DNA of 64,000 nucleotides. It comes from Apteryx mantelli. Taxonomy: Eukaryota; Chordata; Aves; Apterygiformes; Apterygidae. How positions within the stretch are numbered: position 1 is the first letter of the stretch; every line of letters starts with the position of its first letter. The stretch lies in assembly GCF_036417845.1 (NCBI RefSeq), contig NC_089980.1:45196501-45260500 (forward strand). The letters are read 5' to 3'. Below, one piece after another: positions 38,966 to 52,300 of this stretch. The position numbers were made by a program, and so were the translations under genes. The notes below the pieces were generated by a model, which ran no database searches, was not told the DNA's origin, and saw nothing but the letters and a program-made list of their open reading frames with translations.

Positions 38966-41211
38966 TTTGCCTTAGTTTCTTTTCCTTCTTGAAAAGTTGT
39001 AGAAAGCAGTTGCTACAGTAGCTGGGAACCTGTAGGGGTTTCCGGCTATTTCATCTACTTTAGATTTAAAATATTTTAGATGTTCTAATTATTACAGACA
39101 TACTGTGAATTTTTCCTCTTTAGAAGCTGTCAGAACAGGTCTGGGAGATGCGTTTTAATTTACTACAAGCTGTTTGGACTTAATACTGATGTAATTGGCT
39201 GTGTGACTTTGCTTCTGCAGAAGCTTGGACTGGATTAGGGTATCTTTATCAAGAGAGATGGGGCTGCACAGCCTTCTTGAGAGTTACTGGAAGCTGTATC
39301 ACAGGCATAATCTGTTGTGTGATTGTCCTTCTGTGATACAGGGAATTACTCAAAATTAAGTGGGTTGAATAGTGTATTTAAGGAAAGGTGGTGGTAGGGA
39401 ATGGGCCAAATGAGTTGTTCGAGCAGACTAGGTTTGGCCTGTGGAGTAGGCCACTTCCTGGCCCAGTTTTGGTTTAAGCTTGAAATGTTTCAATTTTGCA
39501 AAAACAAAATGGGAACTTGTTTACTTGCTGCATTTCTCATGAATGAGAGAAGAAGGGGCAACAGAAAAATGGGAAGATACTTGATGCAGTTGTCTCAGTT
39601 GGCAATTCTGAGTGGGGCTGATCAGGAAGGCTCTGCTTCCTGAACCTGGGATTTGAAACTTTCTGTAAACAGTTGAGAGCATCTACAGCCTGGGAAGGTT
39701 TGCCACTTCCCCTTTCTTGTTTTTTGGCTCTTCATGTGTCTGGCTCCATTTTTCCCAGAGACTTCCTCCTTCTTACTGTTTGCTCCTCAGTGGCATTCCT
39801 GATTCTCTCCTGTTTCCCATTAAGCTGAAGACAGGAGCGGATGGGAGGAATTGGTCTTCATTCCTCTGCGTTTTGTTCTTCTATTCTCCTCTGCTTTGGG
39901 GCAGCACCATGGTCTCCGTGGGGTCTCTGTGTAAAGTTCTTCTTAAACTGTGCTGTTTAACTCTCCCCCATGTCATGCTCCTCTATGCTATGTGAACATA
40001 GTGTACTGCTTTTGGGAACTCTCCTGATGCTGTTTGGGCTTGTGGAAAATACAGGTTTCTGCTGCTGCGCTCGGAAGGCTGTGGCAGAGGCTACGCTGAT
40101 GGCAGTCTTTGCCGGCTGAATCATTCTGGGGGCCAAATTCAGATTGATGCAGGAGGAAGAGTTCCCCGAATTATGCAAAGAACATGAGTATTTGAGAGAT
40201 TCTGTGTAATGCTGTTTTTGCTGTTATTCAAGCTAAGAATGTAAATATAGCTGATAAATGTCATTTAGAATTTATCTCATATTTCATTACGTGATCAGCT
40301 TGAAAATCTTCTGTTAATTTCTTCTGGCCACTAGGTGCTGCTGGTGATTCACAGGTTGGAAGTGAAGATACCAGTAAAAGGCGCCTGTGAATCCAGGTTA
40401 ATGTCTCTTCTATTTTTTTAATATTTCAGACAGATTAAACAAGCTTGACAGGAGGGGGAAAAAAAATCAATATTGAATCCATGCCTTTGTGGGTCACCAA
40501 AACAGGTCTGTCTCAACATGATACTGTTCAAATTATGAACTTTCATCTAGAAATGAATGTTCTTGCTTCACAAAGGTATGGATGGTTTCTAGTGTTAGGC
40601 AGCGAGATGCTCCAGAGGAGAGACCTCACCCTTATGAGGGAGTAATACCATGTCCTGAGCATTTGCAGGTGACTGGTTTAGGGTTTTTTTTATTATTATT
40701 ATTTATTTATTTTTATTAAGATTCTTACAATGGGGACAGTCCTGGACTGATAAAGGCAGAGAGTTTGACAAAGGTAAAGAGCCATTTCTGTGAAGGTTAT
40801 AGCTTTAAGTTGTTAGCTGCTGCTTTTCCTCAGGTTGCTCCTCACTGTGAAGAGGCTGGGGTTTCCAGTCTGTGCATTTGAGTGCTGCAAACCTGTCTCT
40901 AGCAGGAGAGGCAAGAGGTTCTCTCTTCTCTTCAGGAAGTTGCTGAGTTGCCACAGTGCCTTCAGAGACTAAATTCATTTTCTGTGCTAGAGCTGCCAGT
41001 TTCTGCAAGACTGACTTTAGCTGCAGTGGATATTCTCAGCTTTGCACACTGAGGTGACAAGGTGAAATGAAGATGCTGCAGGGGAAGCAGAGCTTCCCTT
41101 TCCCCTTGTTTCAGCTAGCTTTTGCTCCCCCAAATAAGCTGCTGCTTCCCCTCCTTTTTCCAGGACTTACCATAAGTTGAGCCCCATTTCAATGCTGTTT
41201 TGTTTTTTGGG

Positions 41212-41239
41212 TTTTTTTTTTTTTTGGGGGGGGGGGGGG
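41212..41239 (+). repeat. T14-G14 homopolymer junction
   Basis: Fourteen T residues are followed directly by fourteen G residues. A/C-rich sequence lies about 20 bases downstream (aaaaaaaccccaaacc near 41266-41281) and could pair with the T/G-rich side to form an imperfect stem. Homopolymer lengths may be inexact. Confidence 0.85.
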
Positions 41240-43105
41240 TTCTTTTTACTAAAAAAACCAGAAACGAAAAAAACCCCAAACCAGGAGGCTTTACTCTTCC
41301 AACAGGAAAGAAAACACTTTGCCTCTGCCAGCTGTTGTTGTTTTTCCTTACTGCTCTATTGTTTCCTCCTAGTGTGCTGTGACTCCTTTGTTTTCCTGAG
41401 AAAACAAACTGTGTATATGTGGAGAGAGCAGCCTCAATTAATGGAAGCAAACAGCCACTGCTTTGCTATTGTCTGTATGATGCTTTGATATTTTGATATT
41501 GTTTTGCAAATATTATTCCCACTGCACTGGAAGGAATTGCTAACTGGGAGTCTGAAGACTGGAGAGGGGTTGTGGAGATTTTTGGGCTTGTGGTGGATGG
41601 GATATACATGCTGGATTTCAATGTGCGTCATGATACAAGCATAACTCCAGGAGATCAAGAAGGCAATAAGTAAGCAAGCATTTATACAGTGCAGCAAAAA
41701 GTTTTTCCTTTAAACTGTGATAATTTTTGCTCCTTTTCTTTTTGTTTCACAAGCTTTAGGCATCTTCTTCCATTTTTTTACCCTCTAGCAACTTGTTGAA
41801 GTCCTAAGGACTTCCCTTGCATTGCCTTTCCATTCCATCTATTACAATAATTTTCTCGGATGTTGTCACTGGGCATTAAAAAAACTATGGGGAGTGGGAT
41901 AGAGTCTGAACACAAACTAGCTTCCCACCTCAGATTTGTTACTACATCACTTTAAAAATAGCACAATCTGTCTGCAGTGTGGTTGCAGTTGGGTTTTCCT
42001 TGCAGGTCTGGGGAACAGATAAAAAATTTACTTTAAACCAAGTCTGATGCTCTGGAGAACATAAGCATAGCATGACTAATAGATCTTTGTACACACTGGT
42101 TTAAACATTAGACGCTCCCCATATTTTCAGCTACAGTTTTGGCTTTGTTAGCAAAGGACTGAACAGAAACAGAATTGGTGCACAGAGGCACCTCCCCCCC
42201 ACCTATCTCCTTACTGTGTGCAGAACAGTAACACAACAAGGGGCAGGGTATCAAGCTGAGCTTCCACTATGCATCACTCACCCTAGGAAGCCTTTTTGCT
42301 TGTAACTATCCCTTGATGGTTCATCATCTTTGGGACTGATTTTGGCTGGAAATCCTTAGCTCACTTGCTGAAATTCCTCTGCTTTTCTAGATTCAACCCC
42401 CTGAAACTGCAAGAAGTGGTTCTGTGCCATTACAACTAGTGGTCCCCAGAGGGGCTTCTCTAACTGAGTTAGATTTGTTAGCCAGAGCATGTGGGTAACC
42501 TGCTCTAGCATGTTGGGGGCTCTGACCGCCTGTCACTATTAAACTGCTGTTTACATCTGAATTAATTAAAATGGCAAGTGCCCCAAACACTGGACTATAG
42601 ATCAGTCTGTCTTTGGCCTAACTAGAGACGAGACAGTCTCACCCATCAAGTGTCTAAGATGGAACTGGGAAGATACGAAGGAAGATTTGTGTCAGTAGAT
42701 AATTGTGAGAAGTGCCTGGACAGCTTAAAAAGTCCTGTCTCATAAGAGTATTCCCCACAAGGGGTTGTGCATGTAAGACATAAAAATTAAGCTGTGCTGA
42801 ATTAGAAAAAGTTGAGAGGGAGTGAGAGGAATCTCACTAAGACCTGATGACTCTTTGGGGTGTCCAAAAGACTTAAGTGTGGGTTCTTTGAGTACGAAGA
42901 GTTAATTCAGTTCCCTGTTCATTTCGTGAAGGCCTAGCACACAAAAGCTCTCAACTGCTCATCACACATGATTTGTTTTTGGTTCTGCCATATTTAAGGC
43001 TGCAGTAAACAGTCTTGGTGATGTTGCTGCTGAAGACTGTCAGGCTGTGATCCTGCTGCCTCTGTGAACTTCTGATTGGCCTTGGCAACAGGAATGCTAC
43101 AAAAA

Positions 43106-43111
43106 TATGTA

Positions 43112-43156
<45 letters not shown>

Positions 43157-43159
43157 TTT
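43106..43159 (+). repeat. Compound (TG)n-(TA)n-T12 microsatellite
   Basis: A tatgtatgtgtgtgtg run passes into about 13 TA units and then a T12 run (43148-43159). It is a typical unstable dinucleotide tract with no coding context. Confidence 0.9.
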
Positions 43160-44234
43160 AAGGTTTTGAGCATGATTTAGCAATCCCAAACAAGCCAGCT
43201 GATGATAAACTGCAGACCTGCTTTATCAGCCTCCTAGTGTACACTTACATTAGAATCACGTCAGCATTGTGATTGGAGAGCAGTACACTGACGTGGATGT
43301 GAGCTTCTGTTTCCTCTGTGTAGGCTCTCAAAATACTAACACACTTGTTTGCTTTGATTATGCCTTTTTAAAGGGATGCAGACCGAAAAAGCAAGTGCTA
43401 TTACCAGCTGTAAACATTGCCTTCTCCTCTCTTTGGCCGAAAATAAGTAGCACCTCTAATGGCTTAACAAACAATGTTAGAAGGGAAAAATATTTTTCTC
43501 TTGTGTTTACTTTGTGCTTTTTAGAGCTCTAAGTGCTGTCAGTGTCATTGTTTCCCTTTTATTGTCCCGTAATTTCCCTTCTTGTCCACGTGGGTCTTTC
43601 CCACAACAGAGCAGAGAAAAACAAGTTCAAAAATAGGAAAACACTATTGTAAAACCAAAGAAAGAGAGAGTCTGCCTGTGTTGTGGGCAGGTGGAAGGTC
43701 ATAACTCGTTTTCACACATAAAGCAGAGATGAAGGTGATAAGGACTCTTTAAACTTTCCGTCATTGGCTTAACTCATGGAAAAAGCAGACTCTTTGGCTA
43801 AATTTTGTACTGCCCCAGCAGTAGCCTTTTGCTGATGGCTTTTCTGTCTCCTAGGACTAGATTGTCAGCAGCTGTAAGCACCCATTTAGAGTTGAGCACA
43901 TGGAATTTCCAATGATTTTAGCCTGTGAGAGACATGTTGGCTGCAGTGCTTATTTTGAAAATCCATTTCCTCAGATCAGTGCTGATAACTCATGAACTTG
44001 TTCCAAAGTTGCATCTATTTCTCCAGCGTCCCCAGGTGGGCCAACTCTGTTAAGACTCTCTTGAGAAGTTCTTGGACCTATTTGCTGTGCTGTACAGAGG
44101 CCCATCAGTTAGCAGGCTGATGTTGAGTGAAACAAACTTTTGGTTAGTGTTTTTTGGCTATGATGATCACGAAACATGAAGCCCTCATATCTCCTGCCTG
44201 CCTTTCTCTCTCTGAAATCTGCATTCAGCTCTCC

Positions 44235-44872
44235 TTTCTTCCTCCTTTCTTCCTCCTTTCTTCCTCCTTTCTTCCTCCTTTCTTCCTCCTTTCTTCCTCC
44301 TTTCTTCCTCCTTTCTTCCTCCTTTCTTCCTCCTTTCTTCCTCCTTTCTTCCTCCTTTCTTCCTCCTTTCTTCCTCCTTTCTTCCTCCTTTCTTCCTCCT
44401 TTCTTCCTCCTTTCTTCCTCCTTTCTTCCTCCTTTCTTCCTCCTTTCTTCCTCCTTTCTTCCTCCTTTCTTCCTCCTTTCTTCCTCCTTTCTTCCTCCTT
44501 TCTTCCTCCTTTCTTCCTCCTTTCTTCCTCCTTTCTTCCTCCTTTCTTCCTCCTTTCTTCCTCCTTTCTTCCTCCTTTCTTCCTCCTTTCTTCCTCCTTT
44601 CTTCCTCCTTTCTTCCTCCTTTCTTCCTCCTTTCTTCCTCCTTTCTTCCTCCTTTCTTCCTCCTTTCTTCCTCCTTTCTTCCTCCTTTCTTCCTCCTTTC
44701 TTCCTCCTTTCTTCCTCCTTTCTTCCTCCTTTCTTCCTCCTTTCTTCCTCCTTTCTTCCTCCTTTCTTCCTCCTTTCTTCCTCCTTTCTTCCTCCTTTCT
44801 TCCTCCTTTCTTCCTCCTTTCTTCCTCCTTTCTTCCTCCTTTCTTCCTCCTTTCTTCCTCCTTTCTTCCTCC
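44235..44872 (+). repeat. Perfect 11-bp minisatellite (TTTCTTCCTCC) x 58
   Basis: The unit TTTCTTCCTCC repeats without a single mismatch over 638 bp, exactly 58 copies, by direct reading of every line. The strand is pure pyrimidine (pure purine on the other strand). Because 11 is not a multiple of 3 and the unit makes no stop codon, open frames of 230-305 codons appear in several frames on both strands, with an 11-residue periodic product. These are artefacts of the repeat and should not be annotated as genes. Confidence 0.98.
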
Positions 44873-47800
44873 GTCTCCATTGGGATCCCTTTCCATTCCT
44901 GGAGTCACGTAGAGTGGGAGAGCAGAGACTCTTTGCTTGCTTCTTCCCATGCTTAGTCTCCATCTGTCTGTTATTTGTTCCTCGCTTATTTTCTGTGTCC
45001 AGGATCCTTCACGTGCAGCTATTTCCCATGCAGATGCCCGAGACTTCTGGAAATAGTGTCCCTAGCTGCAAGGATCCTCATTTGGCTGCCTAGGCTGTCT
45101 TGGACAACAGCTTCCAGACTCCCTATGAGGAAAACCTTGGGGTATGTTTTCATTTTGGCTCTCCCAGGGGAGCCCCTGAGGAGCAGTCAATGGAGGTGGC
45201 AGCAGCCAGTCTGCTCCATTCTGAAAAAAGTAAAATTTTAGGCAGCAGCTGTCCCTAAACTTGCTCTGTGAATCAGCTTTTTATTCTCTTCTGTACTGAA
45301 AAGAAAAAGATCTATCTTTCCCAACCAGGAGAAATTCAGGCTTTGGGCTAGCTCTGATCAACAAGCATGTACTGTCCTCCTCATTGCTCTCAGACTTAGC
45401 TGGCAGAGGAAGACTCCTCTGAGAAGATAGCTGGTATCTAGGAATATGTTTCTTTGTGGAGCTGGGATTATTCTTTTAAAGTCCAAAAGCTGGGTAAGAA
45501 TCTAGGGAGGGGACAGGGTAGGGCAAGACACTCAGATCTAAAGCAGGAGGGAGTGCTAGAGTTCAAACCTACATTTCACTGTACAGGAGCTGGATGTCCT
45601 CTTGACTTCTTGCATAGCCCTGAGGGCAACTTGGCAAAGCAGAGAGCATAGTTGAAACACCCTTATTTGTAACACAAGGCTTTCTGCAGGTTCTGTAGAA
45701 GCACAAAAAGTCCTAGTGGGTTTGGCTCAAAGAGTCAAATTATCTCCTATATAGCTGATCCAAGCACTTACATTTCTCACCTACTCTTGTTGCTCATATT
45801 TCTTTGGCATTTGCAGATCGGGCTGTAAATAAGGTTTGGCATAATCTCCCTTCTTTCCACTGGCTTTTAAAAAGCTTAAAAATGAAAATCAAGATTCTTA
45901 AAAGATCCTGTGGACTGGAAGACTGAGACAGGGAAGAATGGATGTGGTGGAAGTAGCCAGCATCACCTGGGATTGTTTCTTACTTTTGATACTTCATGAA
46001 TCTGGTGCACTTGACATTATAACAATTTCTCCTGTACACTCTCCTAGAATAGCTCTACGTCTAGCAGGCAGAATTTCAACAAGAGCAGGAGAGGCATATT
46101 GCTCAGTCAGGAGCTGTGACAGCTGATATGTTTTGCCTCTTGTTAAGTCAGGGGAGTCAAACAATGTCTGCGCTTTGCCCAGATTGGGAAACTAAAACTG
46201 TCTTTGTTAGTCTTGCTCCTGTTCAGAAAAATACATCAACTGCAAAGTGTGGAGAGAGAGGATTTTTTTTATTTCATGTATTCAGGCTTCCTCCGAGGTA
46301 AAGAACTCATCTTATGCTGACTTCTTACAATGATTGTTCATGTCTTGTCAGCTCTCCCCAGTCTCATTTGCTTGTGGTGGAACAAGAAGATCAGCATTCT
46401 GCTGGAAACAGCCTGTTAATGTATTTTTGTTGAATTGTTACATGCTTGTCTGTGATGAGTCTATTCCTTCTAGGAGTGGAAAAAGGCTGTATATACACAC
46501 AGTATCTTTCTTGAGCATTCCAGTGTGAACACTTACTGTCTGCAACACACACTCAGCACTCCCCTTCTTGAGATGCCTAAAGAAAGGGTTTCCAGCCAGA
46601 CTGGATACTTGAGATTCTCACCTATAACGAGTCCTTTGCCTTGAAGACTGCAGTATCTTGCTTAGAATGATCAGCTGTGTGAGCATGCAGCCTACACTTG
46701 ATCTACAACTTAACTATAGCTAATGTTAAGGTAAGACGAAAAATGACCAGAGATACCAGACTTCCAAAATGAAACCTCTAAAGTGGATTGGAACTTAAGC
46801 AGTCTAATTGCTAGCAGAAACGTCCTCCAGAAAGTGGGCGCTGCTCCTGTAGAAGATACCTTTCTTTTTGCTTAAATACGAGTCTAGCTCTTGATGAGAG
46901 TATACATGGAAAAATGTGTCCTTGAAAAGGCCTGCCTTTGAAAAACTTCAAGCAGGCAGCCTTCTAAACAACTTGGACAAGAAGTCTGTAAATATCTTGG
47001 GGGATAGGTAAGTGAGAAGATTATGTACTAGAAACATTCTTGACCAACAAAGAAATAAAGATGGACATTGTTTGTGGATCTGATACAAATAGGGAAGCAG
47101 GCACTTTTCAGAACAAGAGCTACAACTAATTTTTAAAAATCCATAAGAAATGGAGTGAGGTCTTCAGAGTAAACACTGGTTAAAGCTCTTACTTGATGTT
47201 AAGAATGAAGTTACACATGAACATTTCATTTAATGAGTGTTAAAAGGCTTATCTCAACAAATCCCTCAACAGTCTGGATAATAACCACGTTTCTCTATTC
47301 AGATTCTCTACCACATTTCCATTGTGTGCAAGCCATACACTGTAACAGTAGCTGTGCGGTCAGTGCATTGTGACCTGTCATCTGACCCAGCACAGGAAAT
47401 AAAGACCAGATTTTTAACTAATGTCTGTTCTTTGCCCACACCAGTAAGAGGGAAGGATGCTTCTGGTCCTCATCCTGCTTGGAAATCAATGCTCCCTGCA
47501 GTATTTAATTCTCTGAGGTTAAAATAGTAAGAGCACCTTCTCTTCTTTCTCCCCAGATTTATTTTACAAGTTGGGTTGGAAAACAAAGGAAACCTGCAGA
47601 ATCCAGCATGCAAAAATGAGCAGGCATCGTGTAGTTGACAGTGCAGTTTACAGTTGAGTAACGACAGAGGAATGCAACTGCCAGGTCGGTCAGTTCTGGT
47701 TAGGGAAGTCTATGAAAATAGTCCTTGATCTTAGCGGTTTGACCCCTGTTGTCAGGAGCAATAGCTTCTATTTTGTAGGAAATCTTATATCCAGGTTGCT

Positions 47801-47914
47801 TTAATTCAGAGCATGTGCTCCTCACACACATCATGTTTTGCCTCAGGGCTTTGGAGGGAAGAAGAATATGTGCATGCCAAATTAGAACGCACCTCTTGGG
47901 TTGGTGTTTTGTTC

Positions 47915-47935
47915 GGGGGGGGGGGGGGGCGGGGG
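47915..47935 (+). repeat. G15-C-G5 poly-G tract
   Basis: Fifteen G, one C and five more G lie about 230 bp beyond the predicted RASGRP3 poly(A) signal (lower coordinates, minus-strand sense). The tract has quadruplex potential on the plus strand and is C-rich on the RASGRP3 sense strand. Confidence 0.9.
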
Positions 47936-48139
47936 TCTTTTTCCAAATGAGGGCTGTGCTCCTTAGGTAACTTAATGCTTCTGAGAAATCCCACCCAGAC
48001 CTGCATTGCAAGCTATTACAGATTCAGGTATTAGATCTTACTCTAATATGGAGGTTACTCTTCAGTACGCTTAGTGTTGCATTTTAGTCTAAATGTGCAA
48101 TTTGCTAACCAGAGAAGACCGTCAAGTAACACACACACA

Positions 48140-49383
48140 CACCCCCTTAAACCTAAGATGTTTATTACATGCTAAATTTACCATAATCAGTGCTGGCAGA
48201 GAGGACTCCTCTCTGTTGCTGTATAACCAGACATATGCATGGTGGCTTGGCATTCCTTCAGTCTCGGACACGTGCTGCATGTTTGAAGGAGCCCCAGTCA
48301 GTGAACTGCTATCAATGTGCTGAACATCAATACGCTTACTGTAGCAATGTAAACATGGCCAAAGTTCAAAAACCCAGGTGTGCAAAGAATTTCAGTATAG
48401 AGGACTTTTTGAAAGGTTCTTGTTTGAGATTTAATCAACATAACACACCTACTTCTTTCCTTAAAAGATCATCGCAAGCCTCTGAAAAAGGAGTGTTGTT
48501 GTCAAATTAACTTAGATACTTGGCTTCTGTCCTCACCATTGTTGTCACTGGCAGACATACTGAAATGATGCAGTATATTTAGAGGAGGCCAAATATATCC
48601 TCATTGGCATGTAGAGGAAGTTTCCACAAAAGTTATACAAGAGAAAACACTGAGCGCAGAGATTTGTTCTGCTCTGTCCATGCAACGTTTAGCCAGATGG
48701 CTTATTTGTGTGAGAAAATAAATAGTGCACTTCAACACCTATCAGCTAAGAAAATAGGGCAATGGTTGAATTTATAAGAGGTACAGGAAAACATCCCATA
48801 GCCAAATGTGGTCTATATTAGTCCATCAACTCTTGCTGTATTGCAGTCGTCATCTTCCTTTTTCTCTGTTTCATGGTGCGCAATCAGCTATCCTGTAACC
48901 AAAAGAAAATAGGCACTTATATGCTAGCAAAAAACAGTCAATAAAAGTACAAGGCCTTGGAGGCATAATTTTTATGGCTGAGAGCAACAGAAATCTGACC
49001 AGTACCCTGCTCTAGCTTGGACTTGTATATTTATATTATGTATATTATAAAAAATGCTAGTTCTACCGAACCCAATATTGAGCCCTGAACTATGTACTGC
49101 AAGGGTGCAACAGGACAGAACTTGGTCAGATATCCGTCAGGCTATTTTAATGATTCTCAAAAAGAAAAGTGTCCAAATTTTAAAAGCACATACTGAGACC
49201 AAGAGCCAAAGTCCAATTTACAATATTAAAGTAAATAAAATTCACACTGCTGTGTACAAAATAGATACCTATGGATGATTTGGCATTTTTTTTGACTACT
49301 AACCTTGTGCAAGAAAAAAAACAGCAAATTTGAATGAAAAAGTGTCCTGAAATTCACAAAATAACTACATGAGACTTCAGACT
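48140..49383 (-). other. RASGRP3: RASGRP3 3'UTR (predicted)
   Basis: AT-rich non-coding sequence between the RASGRP3 stop codon and the best poly(A) signal. No further coding exon is seen. The extent is inferred from the signal alone, and a longer alternative form is possible. Confidence 0.55.
48161..48166 (-). terminator. Candidate poly(A) signal AATAAA of RASGRP3
   Basis: On the minus strand the AATAAA is followed within 20-35 nt by gggggtgtgtgtgtgtgtt, an ideal GU-rich downstream element made by a short (CA)n tract at 48129-48142. It would give a 3'UTR of about 1.2 kb. Another AATAAA at 47558-47563 lacks a GU-rich follower and is less likely. Confidence 0.6.
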
Positions 49384-52300
49384 TTAGCAGATTTTAAATG
49401 GTCCTGACATTTTGCTTCTCACCTCAGATTCTTGTCTTTCTGGGAGTGTTTCTATTCCATTGTGGTCCAATATGTGGTGTGAGGCCTCGGTTTCTATGTC
49501 TATATCAGTCTGTATGTTGGGCTTTTCATTCTCCCATTTTGCAAAGCCTTTGTTCTTCCCAGCTTTGCTGTGGAACTTGGACTTCATTTTGGGGAAAGTA
49601 TGGGAACCTGAATCGCTCCAGCCTGGCTCATGCCACAGTGGTTCTGTCTGTGTCGCTTGGCTGGTGGTTGCCCTCTGCAGCCGCACTGAAATCTTCCGTG
49701 AAGAGCCAGTCACGAGAGTGATAGCTCTGCCATCAAGGTCCTGGTGTCCTGAGGCAACACTGGGAAATTCAAATACTTCATCTTGGACTGAAAGAGAGGG
49801 TGGAATTGTTTATTTTAAATATTCTACTTCAAGACCATTTCAAAAAATATGACTTAAGCCTGGTTCCAGATCCTGCTGGTTATTGGGAGTTCTGGTGGGG
49901 GAGAAAGAAGGAAGGGATTTAAATTCTTAGAATAGAAGTCTGCTATTCTGGAATATTTATGCAAGACTTTTAGTAGTTAAATTCTTTCAGGAGCAGGTCT
50001 TATATAGCATGGTATATTAACTGCAGGATGCTTTACAGAGGTGCTTTTTGCAGGTAGCACTAGGGCATATAGAAGAGGAGGCAGCAGTATCACTTTGCAG
50101 CAGAAAGCTCTGAAGTAGGTCGCTCTTTATTCCAGGTAACTCCTTACATAAAGCAGCATTATACATAAGCAATAGCTATATGCTGCCTAGAAGCTGATAC
50201 TGGACTTGTGTGCACACATTTTCTTCTCCGTCCATCTGCATGCTGAGGGGCTAAGGCAGACCTAGAACTGTGCCCCTGTCTCCCCCAATCTTTGCACCTA
50301 AGTGGCCTACAAGGAGGAGAAGTACAATTTCCCTAATTACAATTTTATATTTCCCTTAATTATCATTTTATTTCAGCTAGGATTGGGACAACAGTGTAGA
50401 GGATAGGGAGCCTCAGGCAAGCGACCAAGGCTAGCGTTGCTAACTGTAGAAAGAGATGCAATTAGAGAACTCAAGAACACAAGCCACAGTGTATTAGGAA
50501 GTACATGGGCTGCTCTGGGGGTTGGCACAAAGGAAAAATTAAAAGTGGCAGTGAGGACAGTGGATGTTAAAGAGGATCCCAAAAATGGTATAAAATATAA
50601 ACATAGGACTGTTCTCACCTGGAGGCAGAGATGGACTGCTAGGCAGAGAGCCATGGTTACTACCCACTGAGGTTCCTCTGGAAAATCTTCTGCATGCGAG
50701 CACAAGCAGGTCTCTGCATTGCTTATGACAGTTGGCACCACAATCTGTAAAGAAAGGAATTGTCAGGCCAGCAAAAGTGAAGCCACAGCTATTTGGTAAT
50801 CCCTCAGGGCTGTTAACACACAGATATGAGCAGGGCCTTTGGTGGAACAAACACTTTGACAGAAGGTGTGAAGGGAGTTATGAAAATGGATCATTTCTAT
50901 GGCAGCCATTAGCGCAAATCTGGTAGGAGGAGGAAGATGATGCTATCATCAGAAATTAGTCTAGAAGAATAGACCTAGAATTACTGGCATGGTCCTGTGT
51001 ATAAGTCCATGCACAATATTTCTGCTCCGCTGCACCAGTCTCAAAGCAGGTTTTTGATTTGGCCCATCAGGGCCCATTATTGTAAACACACTTGGTTAAA
51101 AGACACTGCAGCTTCCATACTCCGAGCCTCTGGAAGGGCAACTGAAGGTTAATGTACACCACTGCAGGTTAAAACTAGGTGTGTCTACATGAGCTAAGTA
51201 GTTCAACAAGCAACATCACCACTGAGTTTAGCAGGACCTATATCGCCCACCTGGGTAAAACTTCCTGAGTTCCTGCACACCTAGACATCATTGTAAATAC
51301 AATCATCGCTATGAGTTCCTGCACACATATACTAGGGTGGGCTTTGCATCATCACAAATACAATCATCACTAGGTACATTTATTTGAAGTGTGACTGCAA
51401 TACCGACGTTGTATCTGTAAAATGGGGCCAATGGATGCCCTAAACAGAGGCTGTGTCCTCTGTGTCCCTTGGCCTTGTTTGAAAATTTCCATCTCACTTG
51501 CATTTCTTTTGCTCCTCCTTCACGCTAACATTTTGTTTTATAGAAAACATTGCATTTATAACTTTTTGCTAAAATTACAGTTCTGCTCAGGGAAGCAGTT
51601 CTAGCGTGATGGGGAAGAGTTCTGGGTTTTCCTAGCAAGGCTGTGCAATTTGTTCATTTGACTGGTACTGAAGTAAAGGTAACTACCTTCCCTGATGTGG
51701 TTTTTGTCTGCCCCAAAGATAACAAAAAAAAAAAAAATTAGAATAAAGATATTGCTTGGCAGTGGATAGCCTCTCTCATCACTTGTAGATCACACCATCT
51801 AGCTTTATCTCATTATCCACAGCACTAGGGTAAGCAGCAGACCTGAACAGATGACCTCCCCTGCTAGCACAACATCAGAGGTTCAAAATGGAAGATGACA
51901 GCTCTGTTCTCAGAGGAAGAAATCATCCATAACCAGTGCAACATCCTAGTGCTGCCTGCATACACAGCAGCTGGTACTCACAAAGGACAGACACTAATTA
52001 TGCTTGTTGACCAGCTTAAGATCTGAGAGAGAGGCTCAGCTCTTTTACTCCCAAGCACCACTGCCCTTAATTTTGGCTCTGTGGAACCACTTTAGCTCCT
52101 TCTCCACCAGGCTGCTGTTACAAGCAATGATGCAGGACAGAGCTCAACTTTCAGATGTCATGTTGGGTTTACAGGGCCGCTGTGACAAATTTCTGCTTTT
52201 CTTCCTCTATCCTACCAGGAAAGGTGTAGACTACAACTAGCCCTTTTGCAGCTGCTTGGATGACAACAACTAGGAATAGCTGAATTACATACATTGGCTT

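Larger units (their letters stand above)
38970..48140. other. Convergent spacer between FAM98A and RASGRP3
   Basis: About 9.2 kb lie between the predicted 3' ends of two convergent genes. No gene is recognised. It contains the T14-G14 junction at 41212, a TG/TA microsatellite at 43106, the 58-copy 11-bp array at 44235-44872 and a G15 run at 47915. A minus-strand open frame at 40805-41008, followed by an A-rich tail, is discussed as a finding. The other open frames are short or lie within the repeat. Confidence 0.65.

Noticed and set aside
44109-45093. Open frames of 230-305 codons on both strands
   Set aside because: They are the 11-bp repeat read in several frames; the unit makes no stop codons, and the products are 11-residue repeats.
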